A stretch of 64,000 bases of DNA from Pseudonocardia parietis (GTDB taxonomy: Bacteria > Actinomycetota > Actinomycetes > Mycobacteriales > Pseudonocardiaceae), in contig NZ_JAGINU010000001.1 in NCBI RefSeq assembly GCF_017876315.1, forward strand, positions 1,550,001 through 1,614,000. Direction: 5' to 3'. Position 1 is the first letter of the stretch; every line of letters starts with the position of its first letter. The notes beneath the pieces are model-generated. The model had not been told where the DNA came from. It saw nothing but the letters and a program-made list of their open reading frames with translations, and ran no database searches. This document shows positions 28,440 to 38,672 of this stretch, piece after piece. Made by a program: the position numbers and the translations under genes.

Positions 28440-28463
28440 GGCGGGCCCTGTGGGACGCCCGCC
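28440..28463. terminator. Short hairpin between convergent genes
   Basis: A 7-bp GC-only stem (28440-28446 with 28457-28463) and 10-nt loop, just past the stop of the minus-strand hydrolase. It could terminate either direction. Confidence 0.4.
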
Positions 28464-28468
28464 CGGGC

Positions 28469-29356
28469 TCAGCCGCCGATGCCGAGCAGGCCGGACGGGG
28501 TCTCGGACTCCTCGTCGCCGGGCTCCGGCAGGTCGACCAGCGGCGCGCCGGGGACGTCGCCCGAGGTCAGCGCGGACACCCGCTTCTCACCCAGCAGTTC
28601 CTGCATCAGGAACGCCGTCACCAGCGCCCGGGTGATCTTGCGGGTGCGGTGCTGCGGCCGGTTCTGGAGCAGGAAGCTCGACCAGTGCCTCCCCTCGCAG
28701 AAGCCCAGGTGCCCGGCCTTCTCGATGCTGCGGATCGTCACGTCGCCACCGGCGTCGCGCTGCGCGGCCGCGATCTTCTCGGCGTGCCCCTCGGCCGGGG
28801 CCATCGAGTCGACGGCGGCGGCCAGGTGCAGGGTGGGCGTGTTCACGGTCGCGGCCGCCGCGATCGCGGAGGGCTTGATCTCGGACGGGGCGAGGGTGAT
28901 CAGGGCTCCCAGCCGCTCGCGCCGCGCCGCGGCCAGGATCGCGGCGCCGCCGCCCGTGCCGTGCCCGATCAGGGCGGTGCGCCGGGCGTCGACGCTGATG
29001 TTCCCGTCCCCGAGCCGGACGCCGACGCAGACGTCGAGGACGGTGTTCAGGTCCGCGGAGAACTGCGACAGGCTCGGGACCGGGCCCCGCTGCGTGTTCG
29101 GCGCCGCGGCGACGATGCCCCACGACGCGAGGTGGCGGAGCAGCTCGTGATAGCGGCGGACCGGCTGCAGCCAGGCGTGCCCGAGGACGGCGGCGGGCAG
29201 CTGGAAGCCCTCCGCCGGGGTGTAGACGATGCCCGGTAGCCCGACCAGGCCGAGGTCGCCGAACCGGACCGGGTGGGGCCCCGGCCGGGACAGCACGCCG
29301 AGGGAGTCCTTTGCCCCCTTCATCGACGGGGGACGGGTCACGCTGGTCCGGGCCAC
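28469..29356 (-). CDS. Alpha/beta-hydrolase-fold protein lacking the nucleophile serine (Rv3438-like position)
   Basis: 295 residues with a dienelactone-hydrolase/PET-hydrolase-like layout: VYTPAEGFQLPAAVLGHAW, an elbow GHGTGGG at 131-137, an acidic residue in LAAAVDSMAP and a His in KAGHLGF. The nucleophile position in the elbow is Gly133 instead of Ser. Asp and His candidates remain, so it may be non-catalytic or use another mechanism. The GTG at 29356 is chosen because TACGGT ends 7 nt upstream, a leaderless start; ATG 29323 has no ribosome-binding site. It is divergent from glmS, like Rv3438 in M. tuberculosis. Confidence 0.8.
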   Translation of the reverse strand: MARTSVTRPPSMKGAKDSLGVLSRPGPHPVRFGDLGLVGLPGIVYTPAEGFQLPAAVLGHAWLQPVRRYHELLRHLASWGIVAAAPNTQRGPVPSLSQFSADLNTVLDVCVGVRLGDGNISVDARRTALIGHGTGGGAAILAAARRERLGALITLAPSEIKPSAIAAAATVNTPTLHLAAAVDSMAPAEGHAEKIAAAQRDAGGDVTIRSIEKAGHLGFCEGRHWSSFLLQNRPQHRTRKITRALVTAFLMQELLGEKRVSALTSGDVPGAPLVDLPEPGDEESETPSGLLGIGG

Positions 29357-29363
29357 GGACGGC

Positions 29364-29369
29364 ACCGTA
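29364..29369 (-). promoter_or_regulatory. -10 element for leaderless hydrolase mRNA
   Basis: TACGGT on the minus strand, 7 nt before the GTG at 29356, with no ribosome-binding site between. Confidence 0.55.
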
Positions 29370-29460
29370 CCGGTGCAGGTCACGCCGTGCCCGTTGCACG
29401 GCACCGCCCGGCGTGGCGCCCGTCGCACCCGGTGCCGCAAGATCGGGAACTGCGCGCCGA

Positions 29461-29466
29461 TACGCT
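29461..29466 (+). promoter_or_regulatory. -10 element for leaderless glmS mRNA
   Basis: TACGCT ends 7 nt before the glmS ATG at 29474; no ribosome-binding site is present. Confidence 0.65.
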
Positions 29467-29473
29467 CGGCGAC

Positions 29474-31348
29474 ATGTGTGGCATCGTCGGTTACGTCGGT
29501 CATCGGGTCGCACTCGACGTGGTGGTCGGCGGTCTGCGCCGACTGGAGTACCGCGGCTACGACTCCGCCGGCATCGCCCTGCCGAGCGGCGGCGACCTGC
29601 TGATCGAGCGACGGGCAGGCGCCCTCGCGAACCTGGAGGCGCGGCTCGACGAGGTCGGCCGGGAACGTTTCACCGGCACGTCCGGCATCGGGCACACCCG
29701 CTGGGCCACGCACGGTCCGCCCACCGACCGCAACGCGCACCCGCACCGCAGCAGCGACGGGAAGGTCGCGGTCGTCCACAACGGGATCATCGAGAACTTC
29801 ATGGAGCTGCGCGCCGAGCTGGAGGCGCGTGGCATCTGGGCCGAGTCCGACACCGACACCGAGACCACCGCGCACCTGGTCGCGCTCGCGCACGCCGGTG
29901 AGCTGGCGGGAGCCGAGGACGCGAAGGGTGACCTGCCGGCCGCGGTCCGCGCCGTCGTCCGGCGGCTGGAGGGCGCGTTCACCCTGGTCGTGACGCACGC
30001 CGACGAGCCCGACCGGATCGTGGCCGCCCGCCGGAACTCACCGCTGGTGCTCGGCCTCGGCGAGGGCGAGACCTTCCTCGCCTCCGATGTCGCCGCCTTC
30101 ATCGAGTTCACCCGCCACGCGGTGGAGCTGGGCCAGGACCAGATCGTCACGATCACCCGGAGCGGTTACGAGGTCACCGACTTCGCCGGTGAGCCCGTCG
30201 TCGCCACCCCGTTCGAGGTCACCTGGGACCTCGCGGCCGCCGAGAAGGGCGGCCACGACTACTTCATGCTCAAGGAGATCGAGGAGCAGCCGACCGCGAT
30301 CGCCCACACGCTGCGCGGGCACCTGGTCGACGGCCGGATCGTGCTCGACGAGCAGCGCCTGTCCGACCAGGACCTGCGGGACATCGACAAGGTCTTCGTC
30401 GTCGCCTGCGGTACCGCCTACCACTCCGGGCTGCTCGCCAAGTACGCGATCGAGCACTGGACCCGGCTGCCGGTGGAGATCGAGTTCGCCTCCGAGTTCC
30501 GCTACCGGGACCCGGTGCTGGACCGCTCCACCCTGGTCGTCGCGATCTCCCAGTCCGGCGAGACCGCGGACACCCTGGAGGCGCTGCGGCACGCCAAGGA
30601 CCAGAAGGCCCGGGTGCTCGCGATCTGCAACACCAACGGCGCGCAGATCCCCCGCGAGTCCGACGCGGTGATCTACACCCACGCCGGCCCGGAGATCGGC
30701 GTCGCGGCGACGAAGACGTTCACCGCCCAGATCGCCGCCAACTACCTGGTCGGCCTGGCGCTGGCGCAGGCCCGCGGCACCAAGTACCCGGACGAGGTCG
30801 TCCGCGAGTTCGAGCAGCTCGAGGCCACCCCGGCCGCCGTCGCCGAGGTGCTCGAGTCGCTCGGTGAGGCGCGCGCGCTCGGTCAGGAGCTGGCCCCGTC
30901 CAAGGCGGTGCTGTTCCTCGGCAGGCACGTCGGCTACCCGGTGGCGCTGGAGGGCGCGCTCAAGCTCAAGGAGCTCGCCTACATGCACGCCGAGGCGTTC
31001 GCCGCCGGCGAGCTCAAGCACGGCCCGATCGCGCTGATCGAGGAGGGACTGCCGGTCGTGGTCGTCATGCCCTCGCCCAAGGGCCGGGCGGTGCTGCACT
31101 CGAAGCTGCTGTCCAACATCCAGGAGATCAAGGCCCGCGGCGCGCGGACCGTGGTGATCGCCGAGACCGGGGACGAGACCGTTCGGCCGTTCGCCGACCA
31201 CCTCTTCGAGCTGCCCGCGGTGCCGACCCTGCTCCAGCCGCTGGTGGCGACGATCCCGCTGCAGGTCATCGCGGCCGAGATCGCCCTGGCGCGGGGCTAC
31301 GACGTGGACAAGCCGCGCAACCTGGCCAAGTCCGTCACCGTCGAGTGA
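29474..31348 (+). CDS. glmS: Glutamine-fructose-6-phosphate aminotransferase (isomerising)
   Basis: 624 residues, full length. It begins MCGIVGYVG with nucleophile Cys2 exposed after Met removal. The N-terminal type II glutamine amidotransferase domain (to about 220) is followed by two SIS sugar-isomerase domains with VACGTAYHSGL, ISQSGETADTLEAL and the C-terminal KPRNLAKSVTVE. It makes glucosamine-6-phosphate, the substrate of GlmM encoded 2 kb upstream, for peptidoglycan synthesis. It is transcribed from its own leaderless promoter, so it is not part of the glmM operon. Confidence 0.98.
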   Translation: MCGIVGYVGHRVALDVVVGGLRRLEYRGYDSAGIALPSGGDLLIERRAGALANLEARLDEVGRERFTGTSGIGHTRWATHGPPTDRNAHPHRSSDGKVAVVHNGIIENFMELRAELEARGIWAESDTDTETTAHLVALAHAGELAGAEDAKGDLPAAVRAVVRRLEGAFTLVVTHADEPDRIVAARRNSPLVLGLGEGETFLASDVAAFIEFTRHAVELGQDQIVTITRSGYEVTDFAGEPVVATPFEVTWDLAAAEKGGHDYFMLKEIEEQPTAIAHTLRGHLVDGRIVLDEQRLSDQDLRDIDKVFVVACGTAYHSGLLAKYAIEHWTRLPVEIEFASEFRYRDPVLDRSTLVVAISQSGETADTLEALRHAKDQKARVLAICNTNGAQIPRESDAVIYTHAGPEIGVAATKTFTAQIAANYLVGLALAQARGTKYPDEVVREFEQLEATPAAVAEVLESLGEARALGQELAPSKAVLFLGRHVGYPVALEGALKLKELAYMHAEAFAAGELKHGPIALIEEGLPVVVVMPSPKGRAVLHSKLLSNIQEIKARGARTVVIAETGDETVRPFADHLFELPAVPTLLQPLVATIPLQVIAAEIALARGYDVDKPRNLAKSVTVE

Positions 31349-31354
31349 TCACCG

Positions 31355-31399
31355 GTCGTGGAGTGTTGCGTGCGGCAGACGCACGCCGCACTCCACGAC
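31355..31399 (+). terminator. Terminator hairpin after glmS
   Basis: An 11-bp perfect outer stem (31355-31365 with 31389-31399), extended inside by further pairing of GCGTGC with GCACGC. It lies 7 bp past the glmS stop. Confidence 0.75.
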
Positions 31400-31429
31400 G
31401 GTCGATCATGGCCCGGTCGCACGAGGCAC

Positions 31430-31435
31430 TAGCCT
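31430..31435 (+). promoter_or_regulatory. -10 element for leaderless nnr mRNA
   Basis: TAGCCT ends 7 nt before the ATG at 31443; no ribosome-binding site. Confidence 0.6.
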
Positions 31436-31442
31436 CGCGACC

Positions 31443-32915
31443 ATGGACGGCGTCTACACCGCGGACCAGGTCCGGGCGGCAGAGGCCGCCATGATGCGCA
31501 CCGTCGCCGACGGGGTGCTCATGCGCCGCGCCGCGGCCGGGCTCGCCCACCATCTGCGGGGCTTTCTCGGCTCCACCTACGGCCGCCGCGTGGTGCTGCT
31601 GGTCGGGGCGGGCGACAACGGTGGCGACGCGCTCTGGGCGGGTGCCGAGCTACGCCGCCGCGGTGCGCACGTCACCGCACTGCTGCTGAACCCGGACCGG
31701 GCGCACCCGGCGGGGCTGGCGGCGCTGAAGCGGGCCCGCGGCCGGGTGCTCCCGGTCGGGCCGGGCACTCTCGACGACGCCCGGGCGGCCGTCGTGGCGG
31801 CGGACGTGGCGGTCGACGGCATCGTCGGCATCTCCGGCCGGGGCGCCCTGCGTGACCCGGCACCGGAACTGGTGGCGGCCGCGGACGGGGCCGGCGTCCC
31901 GATCGTGGCGTGCGACCTGCCGTCCGGGGTGGACACCGACACCGGGAGCACCGGCGGCGCGCACGTACGGGCCGCGTGCACCGTGACCTTCGGCGCCCGC
32001 AAACCGGTGCACGCCCTGGCCGCGCCGCTCTGCGGGCCGGTCCGGCTCGTCGACATCGGGCTCGGGCCGTGGCTGCCGGAGCCGCACGCATCGCTGCTCG
32101 ACGACGCCGATGCGGGCGCCCGCTGGCCGGTACCCGGCCCGGACGACGACAAGTACAGCCAGGGCGTCGTCGGGATCGCCGCCGGCTCGGCCACCTACCC
32201 CGGGGCCGCCGTACTGGCAGCGGGCGCCGCCGCGCTCGCCACCTCCGGGATGGTGCGGTTCGCCGGCTCGGCCGCCGACGAGGTCCGCAGGCACTGGCCG
32301 GAGATCGTCGCCACCGGTGACCTCACCGACGCCGGGCGCACCCAGGCGTGGGCGGTGGGGCCCGGCATCGGTACCGGATCGGCGGGGCTCGCGGTGCTGG
32401 AGGCGGTGCTCGACCGCGAGGTGCCGCTGTGCATCGACGCCGACGGCATCACCCTGCTCGCCCGGCACGCCCACCTGCGCGACCGGATTCACGGCGAGCC
32501 CGTCGTGCTCACCCCGCACGCGGGGGAGTTCGCGCGGATCGCCGGCGAGGTGGGCGACGACCGCGTCGCCGCCGCCCGCCGGGCCGCGGCCGGCCTGGGC
32601 GTGACGGTGCTGCTCAAGGGCAACGCGACGGTCGTGGCGGCCCCGGACGGGCGGGTGCTGATCGACCCGGCCGGGGACGCCTGGGCGGCGACGGCCGGCT
32701 CCGGGGACGTGCTCACCGGCATGATCGGCGCGCTGCTCGCGGCGGGCCTGGACCCGTGGTGGGCCGCCGGCTGCGCCACCCTGGTACACGCCCGCGCCGC
32801 GACGGCCGCCGCCCGGGAGCACGGGCTGCCGCCGGTCCCGGCCCCGGCGTCGGCGATGCAGGCGGCGATCCCGGTGGCGTTGCGGGCGGTCCGGGCCGCC
32901 GCCGGAGCCGGCTGA
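31443..32915 (+). CDS. nnr: Bifunctional NAD(P)H-hydrate epimerase / ADP-dependent dehydratase
   Basis: 490 residues with two domains that repair damaged NAD(P)H. The N-terminal YjeF_N-type epimerase (about 1-215) has VGAGDNGGDALWAGAELRRRG and DLPSGVDTDTG. The C-terminal ribokinase-like dehydratase (about 225-485) has DADGITLL, TPHAGEFARI, LLKGNATVV and the ATP-site AGSGDVLTGMIGALL. Length is normal for the fused bacterial form. The M. tuberculosis counterpart (Rv3433c) is also near glmS and alr. Confidence 0.93.
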   Translation: MDGVYTADQVRAAEAAMMRTVADGVLMRRAAAGLAHHLRGFLGSTYGRRVVLLVGAGDNGGDALWAGAELRRRGAHVTALLLNPDRAHPAGLAALKRARGRVLPVGPGTLDDARAAVVAADVAVDGIVGISGRGALRDPAPELVAAADGAGVPIVACDLPSGVDTDTGSTGGAHVRAACTVTFGARKPVHALAAPLCGPVRLVDIGLGPWLPEPHASLLDDADAGARWPVPGPDDDKYSQGVVGIAAGSATYPGAAVLAAGAAALATSGMVRFAGSAADEVRRHWPEIVATGDLTDAGRTQAWAVGPGIGTGSAGLAVLEAVLDREVPLCIDADGITLLARHAHLRDRIHGEPVVLTPHAGEFARIAGEVGDDRVAAARRAAAGLGVTVLLKGNATVVAAPDGRVLIDPAGDAWAATAGSGDVLTGMIGALLAAGLDPWWAAGCATLVHARAATAAAREHGLPPVPAPASAMQAAIPVALRAVRAAAGAG

Positions 32916-32964
32916 CCGCGCCGCGCGGGGCGACACCGCCCGACCTGCACGGCGGCGGGGTTGT

Positions 32965-34404
<1,440 letters not shown>

Positions 34405-34446
34405 GGCCGGGCGGGCACACCGTTGCCGGATGCGATGATCGGGGAC

Positions 34447-35652
34447 GTGTTGCCTGCCATCGAACCCGTGCCCGGCGCGGGGACCGCCGCCCGTGGCGCA
34501 GGCGGTCCCCGCGCCGAGGCCGTGATCGACCTGGACGCCGTGCGGCACAACGTCGCGCACCTGTCCGGCCTGGCCTCCCGCTCGGGGGCCGCGACGATGG
34601 TCGTGATCAAGGCCGACGGCTACGGCCACGGCGCCCCCGGCGTCGCCCGGGCCGCGCTGTCGGCCGGGGCGACCCGGCTCGGTGTCGCCACGCTCGACGA
34701 GGCGCTCGCCGTGCGCGCCGCCGGGATCGACGCCCCGCTGCTCGCCTGGCTGCACCTGCCCGACGAGGACTTCGCCGCGGCCGTCGCTGCAGGGGTGGAG
34801 CTGTCGGCGTCCTCGCGGGAGCACCTGGCCGCGGTACTGGCCGGGGCCCGCGCGGCGGGCCGTCCGGTGCGGCTGCACCTCAAGGCCGACACCGGGCTGA
34901 ACCGCGGCGGCTGCCGCCCGGAGGAGTGGCCGGAGCTGCTCGACGACGCCGCCGCCGCCGTCGCCGAGGGGACCGCCGAGGTGACCGCGGTCTGGTCGCA
35001 CCTCGCGCGGGCCGACGAACCCGGGGACCCCAGCATCGACGCCCAGGCGGAGCGGCTGCGGGCCGCCGCGGCGCAGGCGCGGGCACGCGGGTTCGCGCCG
35101 CTGCTGCACCTGGCCAACTCGGCGGCCACGCTGACCCGCCCCGACCTGCACCTCGACGTCGTCCGGCCGGGTATCGCGGCCTACGGGCTGGACCCGATCG
35201 CGCAGCCCGCCGACAGCCCGCTGCGCCCGGCGATGACCGTGCGCGGCCGGATCGCGCTGGTGAAGACGATTCCGGCCGGGGAGGGTGTCTCCTACGGCCA
35301 CGAGTGGGTCTCGGCGGGGCCGAGGACACTGGCGCTGATCCCGCTCGGCTACGCCGACGGCGTCCCGCGCCGGATGAACAACGGCGGCCGGATGCGGGTG
35401 CGGGTCGGCGGCCCGGGCGGCACCGTCCGGCCGGTGGCCGGCCGGGTCTGTATGGACCAGTTCGTCGTCGACTGCGGGGCACCGGGCGAGCTCGACGTCG
35501 CGGTCGGTGACCCGGTCGAGCTGTTCGGCACGGGTGCCGGCGGTGGGCCGACGGCCCGGGAGTGGGCCGACGAGATCGGCACGATCCACTACGAGATCGT
35601 CACCGGCATGAAGGGCCGGGTGCGCCGGACCGTCACCGGGGAGAACGCGTGA
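34447..35652 (+). CDS. alr: Alanine racemase
   Basis: 401 residues from the GTG at 34447, where GATGAT lies 7 nt upstream as a possible -10 of a leaderless mRNA; ATG 34435 is an alternative. The PLP-binding lysine is K55 in VVIKADGYGHG, and the second catalytic tyrosine lies in GEGVSYGHEW. RVCMDQF is conserved. It converts L-alanine to D-alanine for peptidoglycan. Its stop overlaps the next gene's start as GTGA, opening an operon with the hydrolase and tsaE. Confidence 0.96.
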   Translation: MLPAIEPVPGAGTAARGAGGPRAEAVIDLDAVRHNVAHLSGLASRSGAATMVVIKADGYGHGAPGVARAALSAGATRLGVATLDEALAVRAAGIDAPLLAWLHLPDEDFAAAVAAGVELSASSREHLAAVLAGARAAGRPVRLHLKADTGLNRGGCRPEEWPELLDDAAAAVAEGTAEVTAVWSHLARADEPGDPSIDAQAERLRAAAAQARARGFAPLLHLANSAATLTRPDLHLDVVRPGIAAYGLDPIAQPADSPLRPAMTVRGRIALVKTIPAGEGVSYGHEWVSAGPRTLALIPLGYADGVPRRMNNGGRMRVRVGGPGGTVRPVAGRVCMDQFVVDCGAPGELDVAVGDPVELFGTGAGGGPTAREWADEIGTIHYEIVTGMKGRVRRTVTGENA

Positions 35653-37019
35653 GCCGCAGGGGATGGACCGTCGCCGGGATCGCCGGCGGCATGGTCGGCG
35701 CGGCCGGCGCCGTGGCCGGTGCCGGGGTCGCCACGCAGCGCCGCAAGATCGCCGCCGCGCGCCGCAGCCTGGCCACCGAGATGACCGAGCACGGCGGGCA
35801 GGAGTCCGCCGGGCGGATCGGTGAGGAGAGCTCCGTGACGGCCGACGACGGCGTCCGGATCGCCTGCGAGGAGGTGGCCCCCGCCGACGGGTCGGAGCCC
35901 GCGCTCACCGTCGTGCTCGTGCACGGGTTCGCGCTCGACCGCCGGACCTGGCAGGAGCAGCGCGAGTTCCTGGCCTCGCTGTCCGGCCCGTCGGTCCGGA
36001 TGGTGCTCTACGACCAGCGCAGCCACGGCCGCTCCGAGCGGGCCCCGCGGGACAGCTGCACGATCGACCAGCTGGGCCACGACCTGGACGCGGTGATCCG
36101 CGCACTGGCGCCGGAGGGGCCGCTGGTCCTGGCGGCGCACTCGATGGGCGGCATGACGGTGATGGCGCTCGCCGAGCAGCACCCGGAGCTGTTCCACGAG
36201 CGGGTCCTCGGCGTCGCGCTGATGTCGACCTCGGCCGGGGAGATCGCGACGGGCGGGCTGCCGGGCACGTTCCTGTCCCGCCGCAACCCGGTGACCCGCG
36301 CGCTCGGCACGCTCGCGGCGTGGCAGCCCGGCCTGGTGGAGACGGGCCGGCGTGCGCTCGGCGACGTCATCTGGGCGATCACCAAGCGGTTCGCCTACGG
36401 CGACCGGCAGGTCGACCCGCGGATGGTCGACCTGGTCGACACCATGATCGATTCGAACGCGGTCGGCGCGCTCACCGACTTCGTCGACACCCTGAACACG
36501 CACGACCGGCTCGCCGCCCTGGCCGGCCTCTCCGGCTCCGAGGTGCTGGTGCTGGCCGGTGACGCCGACCGGATCATCCCGTACCGGCACTCCGAGGTGA
36601 TCTCCGAGGCGATCCCGACCGCACGGTTGGTGCGGCTGCCCGGGGTCGGGCACATGCCGATGCTGGAGCAGCCGGACCGGGTCGACGACGAGCTCGGGAA
36701 CCTGATCGAGCGCAGCATGGAACGCGGTCGCGGCGACCGGTTCCGGCTCACCCGCCCGCAGCGCTCGAGGCGCCGTCCGCAGGCAGGCCCCGCCGCCGAC
36801 GACGGCCGGCCGGGCCCGACCACCGCCGCGGAGCCTGCTGACCCGGCCACCACCGAGCCCGCCGACCCGGCCGCCGGAGACGAGCGGGCCGCGGCGGGCC
36901 GCACGAACGGCGCCGGGCGGCAGCGCGGTGGCGTCCTGCGCGGCGCCGGGCGGACGGCTCGCGTCACCCGCGCGGCGAAGGCCGCGCGCGGATCGCGGGC
37001 CCGGAAGGGCCGGTCGTGA
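35649..37019 (+). CDS. Membrane-anchored alpha/beta hydrolase with basic C-terminal tail
   Basis: 456 residues: an N-terminal helix (about 6-28, Gly/Ala-rich), then a complete alpha/beta-hydrolase domain with oxyanion HGFALDRRTW, nucleophile Ser in AAHSMGGM, Asp in LAGDADRIIP and His in GVGHMPML. The last 75 residues or so are disordered and rich in Pro, Ala, Arg and Lys. Substrate unknown. A hydrolase between alr and tsaE is a recurring arrangement in actinobacteria. It is coupled at both ends by GTGA overlaps. Confidence 0.85.
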   Translation: MSRRGWTVAGIAGGMVGAAGAVAGAGVATQRRKIAAARRSLATEMTEHGGQESAGRIGEESSVTADDGVRIACEEVAPADGSEPALTVVLVHGFALDRRTWQEQREFLASLSGPSVRMVLYDQRSHGRSERAPRDSCTIDQLGHDLDAVIRALAPEGPLVLAAHSMGGMTVMALAEQHPELFHERVLGVALMSTSAGEIATGGLPGTFLSRRNPVTRALGTLAAWQPGLVETGRRALGDVIWAITKRFAYGDRQVDPRMVDLVDTMIDSNAVGALTDFVDTLNTHDRLAALAGLSGSEVLVLAGDADRIIPYRHSEVISEAIPTARLVRLPGVGHMPMLEQPDRVDDELGNLIERSMERGRGDRFRLTRPQRSRRRPQAGPAADDGRPGPTTAAEPADPATTEPADPAAGDERAAAGRTNGAGRQRGGVLRGAGRTARVTRAAKAARGSRARKGRS

Positions 37020-37492
37020 TCCCCGGCGCCGGTGCCGAGCCGGTGCGCCGCGAGCTGCCCACCGTGGCCGACACCGAGGCGTTCGGCGAGGCGATCGGCC
37101 GCGACCTCGCCGCCGGTGACGTGCTGCTGCTCGCCGGGCCACTCGGTGCCGGGAAGACCGCCCTGGTCCGCGGTCTCGCCCGCGGGCTCGGGGTGACCGG
37201 CGCCGTCGCGTCGCCGACGTTCGTGATCGCCCGCGAGCACCCGCCGTCCGGGGACGGGCCCGCGCTGGTGCACGTCGACGCCTACCGCCTCGGCGGGCCG
37301 GACGGCGCCGTGGACGTCGCCGCCGAGCTCGACGACCTCGACCTGGACACCGAGCTCGACCGGGCCGTCGTCGCGGTCGAGTGGGGGGTCGGGGTCGCCG
37401 ACCGGCTCGGGGCGAGCGCGGTCGAGGTCGTGCTGGAGCGCCGCGCCGACGACACCCGGGTCGCCACGCTGCGCCGCACCCGGCGCCCGTAG
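37016..37492 (+). CDS. tsaE: tRNA t6A biosynthesis ATPase TsaE
   Basis: 158 residues. Walker A is GPLGAGKT at 41-48, followed by LVRGLARGLG, SPTFVIAREH and the family VHVDAYRLGG motif. TsaE is the ATPase partner of the TsaB-TsaD complex that makes N6-threonylcarbamoyladenosine on ANN-decoding tRNAs. The GTG overlaps the hydrolase stop, and tsaB follows after 11 bp. Confidence 0.94.
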   Translation: MIPGAGAEPVRRELPTVADTEAFGEAIGRDLAAGDVLLLAGPLGAGKTALVRGLARGLGVTGAVASPTFVIAREHPPSGDGPALVHVDAYRLGGPDGAVDVAAELDDLDLDTELDRAVVAVEWGVGVADRLGASAVEVVLERRADDTRVATLRRTRRP

Positions 37493-37495
37493 GCT
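37490..37495 (+). promoter_or_regulatory. Possible -10 element for tsaB
   Basis: TAGGCT ends 8 nt before the tsaB GTG at 37504 and overlaps the tsaE stop. tsaB lacks a ribosome-binding site, so an internal leaderless transcript is possible. Confidence 0.4.
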
Positions 37496-37503
37496 GAACG
37501 ACC

Positions 37504-38208
37504 GTGCTGGTACTGGCCCTGGACACCGCGACCCCGGTCGTCACCGCCGGCCTGGTCGACCTGCCCGGCTCCGGCCCCCCGGTCCCGCTGGCGAGCCGGG
37601 CGTACGACGGTCGTAAGCACGGCGAGCTCCTCGTGCCCGCCGTCCGCGCACTGTGCGCCGAGGCCGGGCGGCCGTTGCCGTCGGTGGACGCGATCGTCGT
37701 CGGTGCCGGCCCCGGACCCTTCACCGGTCTGCGGGTCGGGATCGTCACCGCCGCCGCGCTCGGCCACGCCCTGGACGTGCCGGTGCACGGGGTGTGCTCG
37801 CACGACGGTCTCGCACTCACTGCGGCCGGCGTCGGCGAGCCGGGCGCGGAGCGTCCGCAGGCCGGCCCGGGGAACCTGCTGGTCGTGACCGACGCGCGTC
37901 GCCGGGAGGTCTACTGGGCGGCCTACGACCCGGCCGCCCGGCGGCTGACCGGCCCCACGGTGGAGCCGCCCGCCGCGCTCGCCGAGCGATTGTCCGAGCT
38001 CGCGATCGGGACGGTCGTCGGCGACCCCGCGTTCGCCGGCCCGCTCGGGGTGGAGATCACCGGCCCCGGTACGCCGTCGCCGGTGGGCCTGGCCGGTGTC
38101 GCCGCCGGCGCGCTGCGTGCCGGGCGGGCACCCGCCCCCGTCGAACCGCTCTACCTGCGCCGCCCGGACGCGGTCGAACCGACCGGGCGCAAGCGCGTCA
38201 CCACGTGA
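37504..38208 (+). CDS. tsaB: tRNA t6A biosynthesis protein TsaB
   Basis: 234 residues with an ASKHA-type fold: VLALDTATPVVTAGLVD at the N-terminus, HGELLVPAVRAL and GAGPGPFTGLRVGIVTA. TsaB is the scaffold that activates TsaD. TsaD itself is not found in this window although it normally lies near rimI. The stop overlaps rimI as GTGA. Confidence 0.93.
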   Translation: MLVLALDTATPVVTAGLVDLPGSGPPVPLASRAYDGRKHGELLVPAVRALCAEAGRPLPSVDAIVVGAGPGPFTGLRVGIVTAAALGHALDVPVHGVCSHDGLALTAAGVGEPGAERPQAGPGNLLVVTDARRREVYWAAYDPAARRLTGPTVEPPAALAERLSELAIGTVVGDPAFAGPLGVEITGPGTPSPVGLAGVAAGALRAGRAPAPVEPLYLRRPDAVEPTGRKRVTT

Positions 38209-38672
38209 GTACGACCGTCACGATCGGCCCGCTCTACCGGGCCGACGCCGAGCGCTGCGCCGAGCTGGAGGAGCTGCTGTTCGGGGGTGACGACCCGTGG
38301 AGCCCCCAGGCGTTCCGGGACGCCGTCACCTCCGGTCAGCTCTACCTCGCCGCCCGCGCCGGTTCCGAGCTGGTCGGGTATGCCGGGCTCGCCGTCGTCG
38401 CCGGGCCACCGCAGGCCGAGGCCGAGATCCACACGATCGGCGTCGACCCGGCCTGGCAGGGATACGGGATCGGGAGGGCGCTGCTCGCGAAGCTGATCGA
38501 CGCCGCCGACCAGTTGCACGCGACCGTGTTCCTGGAGGTCCGGACGGACAACGTGCCCGCCCGGACGCTCTACGAGTCGTGCGGCTTCACCGTCGTCGGG
38601 CTGCGGAAGCGGTACTACCGGCCCTCCGGGGCGGATGCGCACACCATGCGGCGCGACCGCGCCACCCCCTAG
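38205..38672 (+). CDS. rimI: Ribosomal protein S18-alanine N-acetyltransferase
   Basis: 155 residues of GNAT fold. Acetyl-CoA motif A is IGVDPAWQGYGIGRALLAKL, followed by FLEVRTDNVPARTLYESCGF and a YYRPSGADAHTM end typical of RimI. It acetylates the N-terminal alanine of S18 in E. coli. It is coupled to tsaB and meets the aminotransferase tail to tail: the two stops share the palindrome CTAG. Confidence 0.9.
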   Translation: MSTTVTIGPLYRADAERCAELEELLFGGDDPWSPQAFRDAVTSGQLYLAARAGSELVGYAGLAVVAGPPQAEAEIHTIGVDPAWQGYGIGRALLAKLIDAADQLHATVFLEVRTDNVPARTLYESCGFTVVGLRKRYYRPSGADAHTMRRDRATP

